Source of the DNA: Chrysomallon squamiferum
Lineage: Eukaryota; Mollusca; Gastropoda; Neomphalida; Peltospiridae
Direction of reading: 5' to 3'
Assembly (NCBI GenBank): GCA_012295275.1
Contig: CM022672.1
Coordinates: 31,094,527-31,132,026 of the forward strand
Length of the DNA: 37,500 nt
Shown here: one piece after another, positions 1 to 14,094 of the stretch
How the letters are laid out: every line of letters starts with the position of its first letter
How positions within the stretch are numbered: position 1 is the stretch's first letter
The notes under the pieces: generated by a model
Database searches by the model: none
What the model was told of the DNA's origin: nothing
Seen by the model: the letters and a program-made list of their open reading frames with translations, nothing else
Position numbers and translations under genes: made by a program

Positions 1-108
1 TGTTCTTATAACTTATCATTAACTTACTCAGTACATAACACACACCCTTATCTCGAAATAATTATTTGACATTTAAAAATGTTAAAATCAGCTGGTAACT
101 ACATCTAC

Positions 109-269
109 CTCTTAGTAACGCTTCTGCTTCGACAACAGCGTCCAATGGAGGGGGCTCTACGGCTTTAGCGAGGAAGTCTGCGACTGATCCTAGACGAAGC
201 AGTTTTATTGCCAGCGCCAGTTCGTGTAGAGGGGTGCGGAATATTTCAGGCGTGGTGTGCTGATCCAGC
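109..269 (-). CDS. DHX9: DHX9 coding exon 22: winged-helix start, last exon in window
   Basis: 161 nt; [20 protein letters not shown], then [20 protein letters not shown] and [13 protein letters not shown] plus one base. This is the conserved winged-helix segment after lobe 2. The donor gtagat shows the gene continues left of position 1. Bases 1-108 are AT-rich intron. Confidence 0.95.
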
Positions 270-3200
270 CTAGAATGTGTGGTTGAAAGAAAATTACTGA
301 ACAAGAAAAGAAGCTGGATTGAAGAAATAGTATTTAAAAACATAATTTTTTTTTTAATTTAATATTAAGTGTGAGTGGCAATAAAATAAAAGTAAAAAAA
401 ATAACATTAATAGTGTCAGTGGCTGTAGAAGTAAAAAAAAAAAAAAAAAAAAAAAACAATTTGAAAGGAGATGTTGCAATTAATAAAATCTGACCCTTTT
501 TTTAAATATTAATAGTGTTATTGGTAAATTAGTCTTACTTAGTCTTTAAAACTAATAATAATAATAAATATTAATAAAAAAAAAAAAATTACAAATTACG
601 TGTGTTTCTCTATAATTAATATTGTATAATCCTTGTCGTTTTGTACCGGGTTTTTTTTTTTTTAAATTTAAAAATTATAAAAAGGTTTATCATAAAAAGT
701 GATCTAGATTTTATATTAAATGTTTTTATATTTAACATAATTCAAGCAATCATTATTCTAGTTATCTAATTAACAAAATAATTTTTAAAAATAAATTCAA
801 GAACTAAAATCTACTTTTCATATCTGGCTCTGCTACATAGATGGAAGGCGAAGCCAGGCCTGACACGCCCAGCTCGGCCCCGGCGCTGCTCCAGGTTAGT
901 TTTGGAGGCCCACACAGTCGCGTAGTTTGTCATGTTGTTGTGAGACGTAAACAGCTTCATTTTAACTCTGTAACAAAACACATGAACAGACGCACGAACA
1001 AATGGATGGATTTTTTGCGACAACCCAGTATTAGCTATTGGTTAAACAAACAGACGAATCAATGATTAACAACACCCCAGCACAAAATGAATAAATAAAT
1101 AAAAAAAACAAATAAAAAAAACAGCAGATCAAATAAATAAGGCCTAAAGTTTAAAGTTTTTGCAGCATGTCCATCTATTAGTACTAGATAAAGAATAATT
1201 CGACAGATACTTAAAAATTAAAAAAAAAGATATCCTTAACAGCTCTCTACAATTAACAAGACAGTTTATATTGCAGTCACTTATTTTTAAGATTTTAATT
1301 AAAAACTGTCAACATTGTGAAGTGGGAGCTTAATGAAGAGTTAGAAATGTTCAAGAGAGGTAAGGGTTTTATGCCTTGTGAGAGATCCTGTAACAGTTGT
1401 GATAAAACATTTAGAAAAACAGTGTTGACTTACTTGCAGAAGTCTATCACATAAACAACATCATCGATGGTGACACTAGTCTCTGCAATGTTTGTGGATA
1501 ATATCACCTGTAGGTAAAACAGGTTGAGAAAGAGTTCAGTTTGTTATCAGATAAAGTTGACCAGTAAGTTAAACATTAAATCTTTGGGAGAGAGAATTCA
1601 ATTTATTATCATATAAAATTGGCTACTTTGAAACTAACTGGCATCTTTACTTAAGAGAGAAATTCAGTTTATTATCACATAAAGTATGGCCAGTTTGAAT
1701 TCAGCTTATCATACAAAGTTGTCCAATTTCTCATCAACTGGTATTTTTATATTCAGATACAATTAAATTTAGTTATTATTATATAAGGCTGGCCAAATTA
1801 TTATCAATTTCCAACTTTATGTGTTTAATAAATAAACAAAAAAGACAAATGGAAATGTTAGTGAATAGAGTCATGGAAACCTTTTTCAGAAATGCATGTA
1901 CCTCGATTATAAATGGTCACAAAAAAAAAAAAAAAAAAAAAGGAAAAAAAAAAGAAAATACATTTGAAAGAAGGATGGTTGAGAAGGAGAGAGAGATAAC
2001 TGGTAAGAAATGACATGGTTTACTCATTTTAAAAAAAGTGTACTTTGCATTTGAAGACAATGCTCTTTGTAACTGAAAGGACTATTTAAAAATATTAAAT
2101 AACTGTTTATGTTATAGAATAAATAATTTAATAAAAACTATGTTAGTGGTTACAAGTGAGGAGTCTCTGCAAACAATTTAAAAACCAAAAATTATATAAA
2201 AATAAACAACATTAGTGGGTTATTTTATTAAAAACACAAACAAAAGTCTACGTTACTGGTTTTACCTTTGTTACACCTTCAGGCACCGGATCAAACACTT
2301 TTCTTTGATCTTCTCGTGGAATCTGGGAATGAAGTGGAAGAATCTTGTATCTTGATGAACCTGCAACACATCAAACACACTAAAACACACTGTCTCCAAC
2401 ACATCAAACACACTAAAACACACTGTCTCCAACACATGAACAAAATGTCAACAAATGTTACATTTAAATGTTCAGTCTTGTATATGTCATGATGTACTGG
2501 TTTGATTCTTAAGTGGATGTGTGCACTGTTGCCTAAAACACACTATCTGCAATCACCAACCAAATGTCAATAAATGTCACTTTTAAATGATCAGCCTTAT
2601 ATATGTAATGATAGACAGGCTTGAATCTTAAATGAATATATCCATTTTTCACCTAAAACACACTACCTAAAAAAGACAACCTAAAACACACTACCCAAAA
2701 AAGACAATCTAAAACACATTATTTGCAAAACACTCACTATCTTTCTGGATACCAACAATATCAACTAATTATCAATAAGTCACATTTCAATGTTCAGCCT
2801 TATGTATGTCATAACAGACAGCTTTGAATCTCAAGTTGGTAGCATGTATGTGTCAAATGTCCATAATCTCTTAGTTGAGAAAATAATTCCTTTACTACTA
2901 CTACTGCTACTGCTACTACTACAACTACTAATATTAACAATCATAAAAATAAGTTAAAAATTTAACACATCCTAAAAGTTTGATGTTACAAAATTAATTA
3001 CAGATAATAACAGATTAACTAACAATAATGACTTCTTTTCAGTTATGAGAAAGAAAATGTGAAAAATCTATTGTTCCAAAATTAACTGTATTTAAAAAAT
3101 ATTACCACCTCTAATATTAAGGTAATGAAATATATACTATTAATTTCTTTTAAAAATATTTTCTGCTTATCAAATTCTGGAATCCAAAATTAACTGTATT

Positions 3201-5509
3201 TTAAAAAAATAATAATAACTTCCTTATCAAGAATAAATATAATTAATTTAATTACTTTTATAAATATTTATGCTTACTAAATTCTGGAATCTAAAATTAA
3301 CTGTATTTAAAAAAAAAAAAAAAAAAACTTCCTCATCAAGAATAAATATAATTAAGTTAATTACTTTCATAAATGTTTCTGCTTACCAAATTCTGGAATG
3401 GATTCCAGGTATTTCTGTAACATGAAGATCAGACTCCATCCAGGTAAAAAGACTAACACTGCACCTGGAATCTCCAGGTTTTTCAGGTATCGCAGAATTG
3501 CCTGAAAATAGCATTCAATTTTATTACAGTTCTGTAGGTTTTAATTAATTAATTAATTCTAATTTAAGTTATTATTGAGTTATAATTTAACTGGGTTTTA
3601 ATAATAATTATAATGACAATTTAATTAATTTCTAAGGTGCCAAGTATTCAGTTTAACACCTCTGTGATTCAGTAAGTAATGGAAATGTAGATTAACCATA
3701 CTAAAAATATAAATAATAATTTTTGAAACTGAACTGTATGTTTCGATGAATCCAGAATGTGATACAAATATCTATTTTTCTAGTCCAGTATTGCAGTTCT
3801 GGGTCTCTTCATTTTAATAAACTACCATTTACATTTTATCAGTGTCTGCATGATCGTGAGTATGTTCAATGTATATCATGTTACAGTTTATTACTACTAC
3901 TGCATATAAGTGTGTGAGTGAATGAAAATATGTATGTGTGCCTGCATGCATATGTATGTTTGTGTATGAATATGTCTATGTGTTTGTGAGAGTTACTGTT
4001 TGTGTGTATGAGTGTATGTGTGTCTGTCTGTCTGTCTTTAGGTGTATTTCGTGCTGAAATTTGAAACAAAATTTCACTGACCTCAACGAGTTCAAAGGAA
4101 AGTTCCTTTTCACTGAGCATTGCCATGGCAGCACGAGTTGTCTGAGAGTACTGGTCACTGATGATCAGGTTACAGTTCTCCTGTCAAACACAAATTCACT
4201 CTTTAGTTATACAACTACACATTTTTCTAACATGAAGTATACCATGGTTTCTTAAAGTGTTAATGTAACAACACAAACAAATTCACTCTTTAGATATACA
4301 CATTTTTCTAACATGAAATTCACCAAAAAATTCACATTTGAAAGTAAGCATATGAAAAGAAGCAAAAGTTGTGTATCACAGCATGTAAAATCTGATCATG
4401 AAACATTATTCTTTTTGATTACAAAACAGCTATTCATCGACAATAACTGTTCAGGGGTTAATAAAATATTTTGCTTACTGAACACAGAAATATTATTATT
4501 GTGCTTTACTTGGTAATCAGCCAGTACGCTTGTGGCTATGAAGATGCTTGGTAAACAACAAGAAATCTTTACAAAATTGGTGTTATGGCTAAAAATATGC
4601 ATTTTAATTTGATAATATTTTTTCTGTTGTGGTTATATTTCATTTAGTTCGTGTAAATATCTTGTTAAAATGTATTAGAATGTATTAAAATGTCTATAAA
4701 ATTGTCTGTTACTGATGCACACAAAACAATTATACAAATTTATTTTATAATGATTTTCTGACCTCCATTACAACTTACAAACTATAATTTTTACAAACCA
4801 CTGACCTGCTTATTAAAAAATGAAAACACATCACTTTATTCAGCATTCAGATGACCTAGAATTTACCTGAGCCATAATGAAACTAATTTCAAAATTATAT
4901 TATAAATACAGGTTTATATTATTTATTCAGAATGTTTAGGAACTGTTTAGGATTTCAGAATATAAGGAGAAAGCCTAAGTACAGGATCTAAGTCTAAATA
5001 CAAATTCCATTTGTATTTAATCAACAGTTTATAAAACTGAAATGCATGTCTTTTTAATTATACTTTTAATAATTTTGTGCATGAAATAAAATCTGTGTAT
5101 GCAAAAACATTCCAGAAACTAAGATATTACTACTTCTGCTGCTCAGAAAATAAAATTCAGATTTCGGAATTTTGTATAAGGAAACCTGAACCTGTACTAA
5201 AAATTAAAACAATTAAGAATGAAAAAAAACAATAAATAAATAAAACTGAATCATTAAATAACCTACCTCTTGTTCATCATCCCCAGTACCATCATCCTTC
5301 TCTCTGTTAGAACCTTTGTGTTTTTTGCCATTGGGCGTAGGCACAAAGTTCAACATCTGAATGCAGTCCTCCAGGTAATACTCTGCAGAAAACAAACAGT
5401 TCATTTCTCATGATCAATAACTCACTCATTTTATTCATTTCTGATATATCCATTTATCACTGTCTGTAGTGGATAATTAAATAAATTTATGTATGTTTTT
5501 ATATACACA

Positions 5510-5573
<64 letters not shown>

Positions 5574-8500
5574 ATGTGTGTATGTATATATATATATATA
5601 TTGTTCAAAGTTACATTAGTGTTTTATTGCTAGCTCAGGTCTTACACAAAATCTGAAAACAGAAGTAAATTGTTACTGTTTAAGAACTATTTTGCTTTGA
5701 TGTATAGTTTTTGTAAGTGATACAGCTATGGACAAAAGATAAAATCAACATATTAATCTACTATTCTCAAGAGGGGAGCAAGTTGATTTCATTAATTTTA
5801 TTTATTTTGTTCTGTTATTTAGGACTGCAGGAAGAAAGAAGTAAGTGGTTGCTGTATTGCTGTTTTTCTGTATCTGCTCTCAAGTTAAAGCTGATATCTT
5901 CAGACACTAATCAGTTATTCCCTACAACTTTTCTGTATCTCCTTCACTCTTTAAATTTCTTTTATTTAGTTAAAATAATATTCCCTTCAACTTTTCAATA
6001 TCTCCTCTCTCTAATTTTTAAATTTCTTCTTTTTTTTTATTCCCTCAAATCAAAACAAAAAATAAAATAATAAACGAACAATACAGTTAATACTTAAACA
6101 GCAAATGAATGTTTTTCATTAAAATAATAACAAATTAAAGTTTACAGAAGAATGATACTCAAACTCTTACAGAAATAAAAATAAATAAAATTCTGTTGTA
6201 CAACCTTGCACTGGAAAAACTCGTCCATACACCTCAACTATTGGACAGTTGTCAAAGTACTCGGAGAAGAGACTGGTGTCGATGGTGGCTGACATGAGGA
6301 CAATCCTCAGCTGCGGGTACGCTTGCACCATGTCCTTCAGCAGCACCAGCAGAAAGTCAGTCTGCAGAGACAGAGAGATGAAAACATTTCAACACATTTC
6401 AATATTAACAACTCAGTTATTTCTAGAATTAGGATTCCATGCTGAAATCAAACTAGAAGAAGAGATTTTTCTCATGAATTTCCTCCTGTAGACAAAAATT
6501 CAAAGGCAATATTATTTCAACACATTTCAATATTAATAACTCAATTCATTTGTAGATTTAATATTTCATACTGAAACAAAACTAGAAGAGATTTTTCTCA
6601 TCAATTTCCTCCTGTAGTTAAAAATTCAAAGGCAATATTATTTCAACACATTTCAATATTAATAACTCAGTTCATCTGTAGACTTAGGATTCCATGCTGA
6701 AAATCAAACTAGAAGAAGAGATTTTTCTCGTGAAATTTCCTCCTGTAGTCAACACATTTCAATATTTTATAATAACTGAGTTCTATTTCTGAAATGCCAT
6801 GCTGACAGTTACAGCAAAGAAAAGGAGCTTTCTTATGAACATTGAAATTAAACAAAATGCAAAGACAGTCATTTTTGACACACACAATCCATGATACATT
6901 TCACGAGTCACACTCATATGTAATGATTAGTTTCTTATTTCTATTTTTTCTCTCTAAATTTATTACATTTTCTAGAAGATGGGTTATACTCAAAAAGTTA
7001 AATAGGTAAAACTGAACTTACATTTATGTCCCTCTCATGAATTTCATCAACTATAACATGTGACACACCTCTCAAGCCTCCTTCCAGTCTTCTCAACAGA
7101 GTTCCTGAAATAACAGTTTAAACATCTTTACACTTTAAAACATTACTTTAACAGACGAAACCTCCTTCAAACCTCCTTCTTAACAGAGTTCCTGAAATAA
7201 GAGTTTAAACATCTTTACAAACAGACTTTAAAACATTACTTTAACAGATGAAACCTCCTTCAAACCTCCTTCCTTAACAGAGTTCCTGAAATAACAGTTT
7301 AGAAATCTTTACAAACAGACTTTAAAAACATTTCTGTAGTAGATGAAAGAATTAATACCAGTGATGAGTGGTTTTCTAAGTTCAGTGTGCTGATGACTCT
7401 TTGGGTTGGCATCAAGGTAACTCAGTTTTTAATGAATGATTCAGTGACAGGGATTTTTATGTATTTTTGCCATGTACATATTTTTCCAGTGCTATGGAAC
7501 ATTTAGTATGGTGTTTGAGGAGGCTATATAAATGCATTTATTAATATTATTATCATTACATTTTCATCATCATCATTAAACTATTTGTTAATATGAAAGT
7601 ACACCACCACTATCCAGAATACTTGATTCCAAAAGCCTTTTTTGGATTTCAGTTTTCCAGAAAAAAAGAAGTCATGTAATAATAATTGAACAATACATGT
7701 CTGACAATGTTTTTTTTTGTTTGTGTATCTGTGTATGTGTTAATTTTCTCTCTCTCTCTGTGTCTGTCTGACTGTCTGTCTGTATGTATATATGTATCTA
7801 ATGTTTTATGTACACACACACACACACATTTACAGGCATGATATCTACAGCATTTTACATTTTGGATTTTCTGTTATGGATGTTTTTATATTTGTGAAAT
7901 TTAACAAAGCTGCGCTAACCGACAGTACAGTACAGTATCGCTCCATACGGCCGTGGCAGGACAGAGTCAAATCTGACGTTGTAACCAACAGACACGCCCA
8001 AGTCTTCAGACCTCTCCTTAGCAACCCTCTCAGCTATCGATATAGCACTTATACGTCTTGGCTGAACAAAAAAAATTAAAATAAAATAAAATAAAATAAA
8101 GTAATATAAAGAATGAAATAAATAAAAAATTCATTAAATGTCCTGAGAAACACCTAATTAAAAAAGGGTACTTGCTGATCTTAGCTAAACAAAAACAAAA
8201 TAAATAATAATAAAGAATAAAATAAATTAAAATTTTCTCAGCTGGTAAATTGTTACCTGTGAATAATAATTGTGTTATCTGTTTTATGATATTTGTTACC
8301 TGTGTTATTATATAACTGTTACTTATGTGACAACAATTGTGTTATCTGTATTATGATAACTGTGTTACTGTGTTGTAACTGTTACATGTTATGGTAATTG
8401 TGTTAATGTATTAAGATAACTGTGTTACCTGTAATTATGATAATTGTATTACCTGAGTTATGATAAATATATTACCTGTGTTATAATCAATGTTACCTGT

Positions 8501-11500
8501 TATAATAATTTATGTTAATAAATATGTTACCAGTGTTATGATAAATATATTATCTGTGTTTTATAATAAATGTAACCTGTTATAATAAACATGTTACCTG
8601 TGTTAAGATAAATGTTACCTGTGTTATGACAATGCTACACTCTGCCCCTCGACCTTCTCGAATGTACTGGTCCAGAATAAACTGAGGAATCTGTCAGCAG
8701 AAACAAAAAACAACAACAATAGTTCAGAAATCACAACAGTAACAGTTTCTTTTATTCATCATTTTAAATATCTGGTGATTATGTTTTGTATGCATTTTAC
8801 TTCAGAGGTTAAAAAAAAAAGTATGTGATAAACATTGTTTGTGACAGAAACAAACTGAAAATAAACATTATTTGGTTATAAACACTAAACATTCAAATTA
8901 CTAACAAAAGTAACCAAAAATATTAACTCATTAATTCTTCTCATTAATTAAAGAAGTAAATGAACAAGTGAATGAATATGTCTGTGTATGCATGTGTGTG
9001 TGTCTGTGTATACAGTATTCCCTCGCTGTTCGCGGGGGTTATGTTCTTTACCACCCCGCGAATAGCGAAAAACCGCGAATATTGGATGCAGTGTTAAAAC
9101 GTCTATTATGAGATTATATACGGTACTAAATGCTTCCCAAACACTTTCTAAAGACACTCTTACTCATTAATACAGTAATAATGTAGTAATATTGCATGCA
9201 GTTATGTATTTCACTAATGTAGTAATGATAATGTAAACACATTTTAATTTTGTACTGAAACAATATTTTAATCAGAAAGAAACGTAAGTACAGGAGGACA
9301 GTAACACCGCATAGCATAGTTATCCATACTGTATTACTGTACCGTAAAGTCATTTTCTATGCGTACAACATATGTATTAGAATTGACAGAAAGTGGAACA
9401 AATTTAAAGGCAAACAGACAGATAAATACAAAACAGTTCAGGTAATAATAATACAATTCAGTAATAATATGCAATTAAAAACATTATTATATACGGTCAC
9501 AAGAAATATGCACTGTACATACAGTGCATGCATTTATAAAAAAAAATATACTGTATTGCAATAATAATAATTGAAAAAAAATAGATATTGTTTGTGCTGT
9601 CACCAATAATGAATGATAATAAAATGATGATGAAATTTGCAGTGCCATACGATGATGATGATAACACTAATGTACAGTATGGCACAGCTTAGCTGCTGCT
9701 TTACAGCACTTTAGGTAATTATTCCTACTCTTCAGGCACTTAAGTCTCTATGACCTACAAAAACCTGGTTTACCGAGCATTTGTTTTTGACGTTATTATT
9801 TTGGTATACCAGCATAATGCGATAGGGTTAAGAGCCTATGAATATGCAGGGCCGTGAATGGGGAACCGCGAATAGGTGAGGGTATACTGTATATATATTT
9901 TTTATTTTTTGGGCTAACTTGATTCTTATTAGTTTATTTTCTTGTACGCCTCTGATTTCAGAGAAGAAGTAAAGTTTTTTCTATAATTCTCCATCAATTT
10001 TGAGTGCATATTTAAACAGACTGATATTAGCTATGCCTTCAGCAGTAATTAAAAACCTGTATTAATGTTATTCTCTTAATTACCTGTGTAGTTTTACCAC
10101 AGCCTGTCTCACCACGGATGATTATAACTGGCTTTTTCTGAATCATCTGCAGAATGTGATCATGTGACTGAAACACTGGGAGGCTATGTCTTACTTGAGT
10201 CATCTGAAATTTAATAATAATAACAATAACAATAATAAAAATAACAATAAAAATACTAACAATAATAACAATAATAAATAATAACAATAATTATAATGAT
10301 AATAATAATAATACAATGACAAGAATAACAATAATAATACAATAACAGTAATAATAACAGTAATGATAACAATAACAATAATAACAATAATTGTATTAAT
10401 AATAACAATAACAACAACAACAACAACAACAATAATTTTATTAATAATAAGAAGAATAAGAAGAATTTCGAACCTGTTCTTGGTTTAAAAAAAATCATAT
10501 ACATACATACTACAGATTTAATTCATATTCTTAATATTTTAACTTCAAAATGTGTGATATTAAATAAAATTTAGGTGATCCATTTGTAGTAATTTTAAAA
10601 TGATTGTTTCAACCACAGATTCCCAACCTTTCCAGTACTGCAACATTTGGCACTGTAACCAGAATCTTGCTTTGTTACCGCTTTTGTTTACCTCCAAAAA
10701 TTTTCTATGGGGAAAGAATCTATCAGATTGGTTTTAAGATCACAATAAATAGATTATATTAGAAATGAAGTTAACTGTAACCATTACATCAGGTATTAAG
10801 ATATAACAGGTTAAATGGTAAGAAAATTACAATTTCTTTATAGTCCCTATAATTTCCATAACCATGCGGTTTTTCTCATAACAGAATTTAACATGTATGG
10901 TGGCTGGAACAGAATTTCAAAACGATAAATAATTTAAAATACAAGAATATGAAGACTGATTTACCTCCTGTAGGAACCTATCTTCGTGTGTCTGTTTTTC
11001 CATGTTGTTGTACAGATCCTGACTTATCTGTTCTAGGTTTGCCTGTAACAAGAAAGTTAATTATAAAATCAAACATCACAAAAAGAAAACATAAAACTGC
11101 TTTAAGAGTGATCTCTCTCTCTCTCTCTGTGCACATGTCTATCTATCTATATATCAATTTAATATATTATCAAACAAGAATGACATTGCTCTTTATTTAA
11201 ATCTACTAAAACACTAATAAAAAAAATGATATTATTCAGAATATATTAACACAAGTAAAACCAGCATATGATATTTAAAAGTAAATCTCTGAAACAAACA
11301 AATCTGCAATTATATAACAGCATATTAATTATTATATAATTAGTATATATATCTGGTGTCATTGTGTGGGTGATTTTCAACAATACCAATTTTGTGAAGT
11401 GTGTGAGATATGAGGGTTCTGTTGGTGGTCACGCCCATTTTTGCCAAAAATCTCAAAATTCAAGCGGCCATAATCTCCCACACTACTGGTCTGATTGGGC

Positions 11501-11620
11501 TAAAATTTCAGATTTGGTGCTGTGGGATCCCAGTCAACAAGTATACCAAGTTTTATAAAAATCTGAGACGGTTGGGTTTAAATTTCTTTTTTGGGGGGTG
11601 ATTTGACACGGAAAATCTGA

Positions 11621-11661
<41 letters not shown>

Positions 11662-13079
11662 TGTGTGTATGTGTGTGTGTAAACTAATAAACAACCAAAC
11701 CAGAGCTAGAGGACCATCATCAATGTTTGCTCCCAGCCAGGGATTCCAGTTCTGCTGGGGTGGCGACCATGAAACCACACCTGGAGCCGTTTTCTTGGGA
11801 GCTGGGTCAAACTCCTCCAGTGAAATATCTGTCAGCAAGGAGAATGGGGCTGCCTCACTGTTAGGATCTGTGGGCTGGGGAACATCATTCTGTAAACATT
11901 AAAAACTAGTATATCAAAATGTTAAATACAGATCCATTTAAAATGTAACATCTTATTATTTACAAAAATTAAATGTCCTAAGAAGAAAAATATCTACAAT
12001 GATGAAAAAAAAAAATTATGGAGTATTTCATAATAAAATGGTTTCATATTACTTCATAAGAATTCTTTATATATCTATATCTATATATATATAAGAAAAA
12101 TATATTTCAATATCAACTCTCAATATTCTCACTACTCTAACAAAATCTTTACCATTACAATTTTTCTTATTCTCTTCATTCATGTTATAAGTCATAAGAC
12201 AGAAACTTCTATGCTAAACTTATTTAAATTATTTATATAATCAAAACAATTTTTATCCACATCCGATACAATTTTTCTTTCTATCTGCTGCTATTTAAAT
12301 AACAAATAAGCCAATAAAAATTATTACCAAGGGAAAAATGACAAAATATTAAAAAATAAATGAATTGCTATGACTCTTCAACATTATTTTACACTCTGTC
12401 ATCCTCTTTATAATTCATCTTGATTCAAGAATGAAATCTGCTACAGGACTAATCACATTTGTAGCATCTTTTACAAAGACCATTCTGAACATTCTAAACA
12501 CTTAAATATAATTTGTACAAGTGAATTTACAGTGTTTCTCAAACTCACCATACTTCGAGGTTTAATTTGTACAAGTGAATTTACTGAGAGTATTTCTCAA
12601 ACTCACCAAACTTCGAGGTTTAATTTGTACAAGTGAATTTACTGAGAGTATTTCTCAAACTCACCAAACTTCGAGGTTTAATTTGCCACATGCTAAGAAC
12701 ATTGTTGATCTGATTTTTCAGCTCTGGACTGATGGCCACTTCGTACGTGTCAATCTGAAAAATAGCAACAGTAAAAATCAGTTTAAGTCGTATTCCCACA
12801 TTTTATGTGGTTATTTACGTAATACTACAGACACGATGTGCACTAGTTTGATTACATAAACTATCAGAGTATATATATTGTTCAACAGCTAAAAAGGCTC
12901 ATGCTTTGTGTCAGTGATTCTAATATATATATATATATATATGTATGTATTTATGTATGTATGTATTTATGTATGTATATATGTATATATGTATGTATAT
13001 GTATATATATGTATATATATGTATATATATGTATGTATATGTATATGTATGTATGTATATATGTATATATATATGTATG

Positions 13080-13110
<31 letters not shown>

Positions 13111-14025
13111 GTATGTATATATGTATATATGTATATATGTATGTATGTATGTATATTTGTATAGACAGACAGAGATAAAAAAAATATAATTTAGAAGCCC
13201 CTTTCGTAAGAATGTTTTCTAAATTACAGTTTAGATAAAAATATATCTTTGACGTTCCCCAATTAAGAAGGGCTAACTGGCTATGAATCCATTCTCCAAA
13301 ATATCTGAACCCCCAAGAAATCTTATTCATAATTCATAAAGTTTATACAGACCCTCTCTGACTCTTTTTTCTTCTTGACTCCTGTGAAGGCCTCTATGGC
13401 GTTCATGTGGTAGAGCTGTCTCACAAGAGAAAGGGCACAAGACTTTGAAGCTGACTGTTTGTTGGATCCATGTTCTCGAGCATGGATAGCTGAAACAGAT
13501 TTGTAAAATAAGTAAAAACACCCCAATATAAAACAGAGAATGACAATTTATTGTTTAGGTTAAAGATAATATGTACCAAATGAAAACAAATTTGTAAAAT
13601 TTGTAAAATAATTAAAAAAGAGAATGACAATTTATCGTTTTAGGTTGATAATAAAAATGAAAACAAAGTAAAATGATGATATAGAATCATTTAGGTTAAA
13701 GATAATTCAATTTTTGTAATTATTATATGTACCAAATGAATTCAAATTTGTAAAATAATTAAAAAGACGCTGATAAAACAAAGAAAGAATAATTAATGAT
13801 AAAATTTTGTAATTTAGGGTAAACGAAAACAAATTTGTAAAATAATTAAAATGATGCTGATAAAACTAAGAATAATTATGATGAAATGATTTAGGGTAAA
13901 GACAATTCAATTTATGGAAAAATTAAAAAAATAAAATTGTTATAGAGGAAAGACCAGTATAAAATATCAATACAGAATCATAGTTTTATATGTATAAAAC
14001 TAACTAACTAACTAACTAACTAACC

Positions 14026-14094
<69 letters not shown>

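Noticed and set aside
5717-6070. 117-codon plus-strand frame with hydrophobic stretches
   Set aside because: Lies inside DHX9 intron 15, is AT-rich, and has no recognisable family or splice support.
10614-10700. ATTCCCAACCTTTCCAGTACTGC, reminiscent of hAT transposon ends
   Set aside because: No matching second end or 8-bp duplication found; too little to call.
12901-13330. Long Tyr/Ile/Cys frames up to 136 codons
   Set aside because: Arise from the (TA)n/(TATG)n repeat within DHX9 intron 7.
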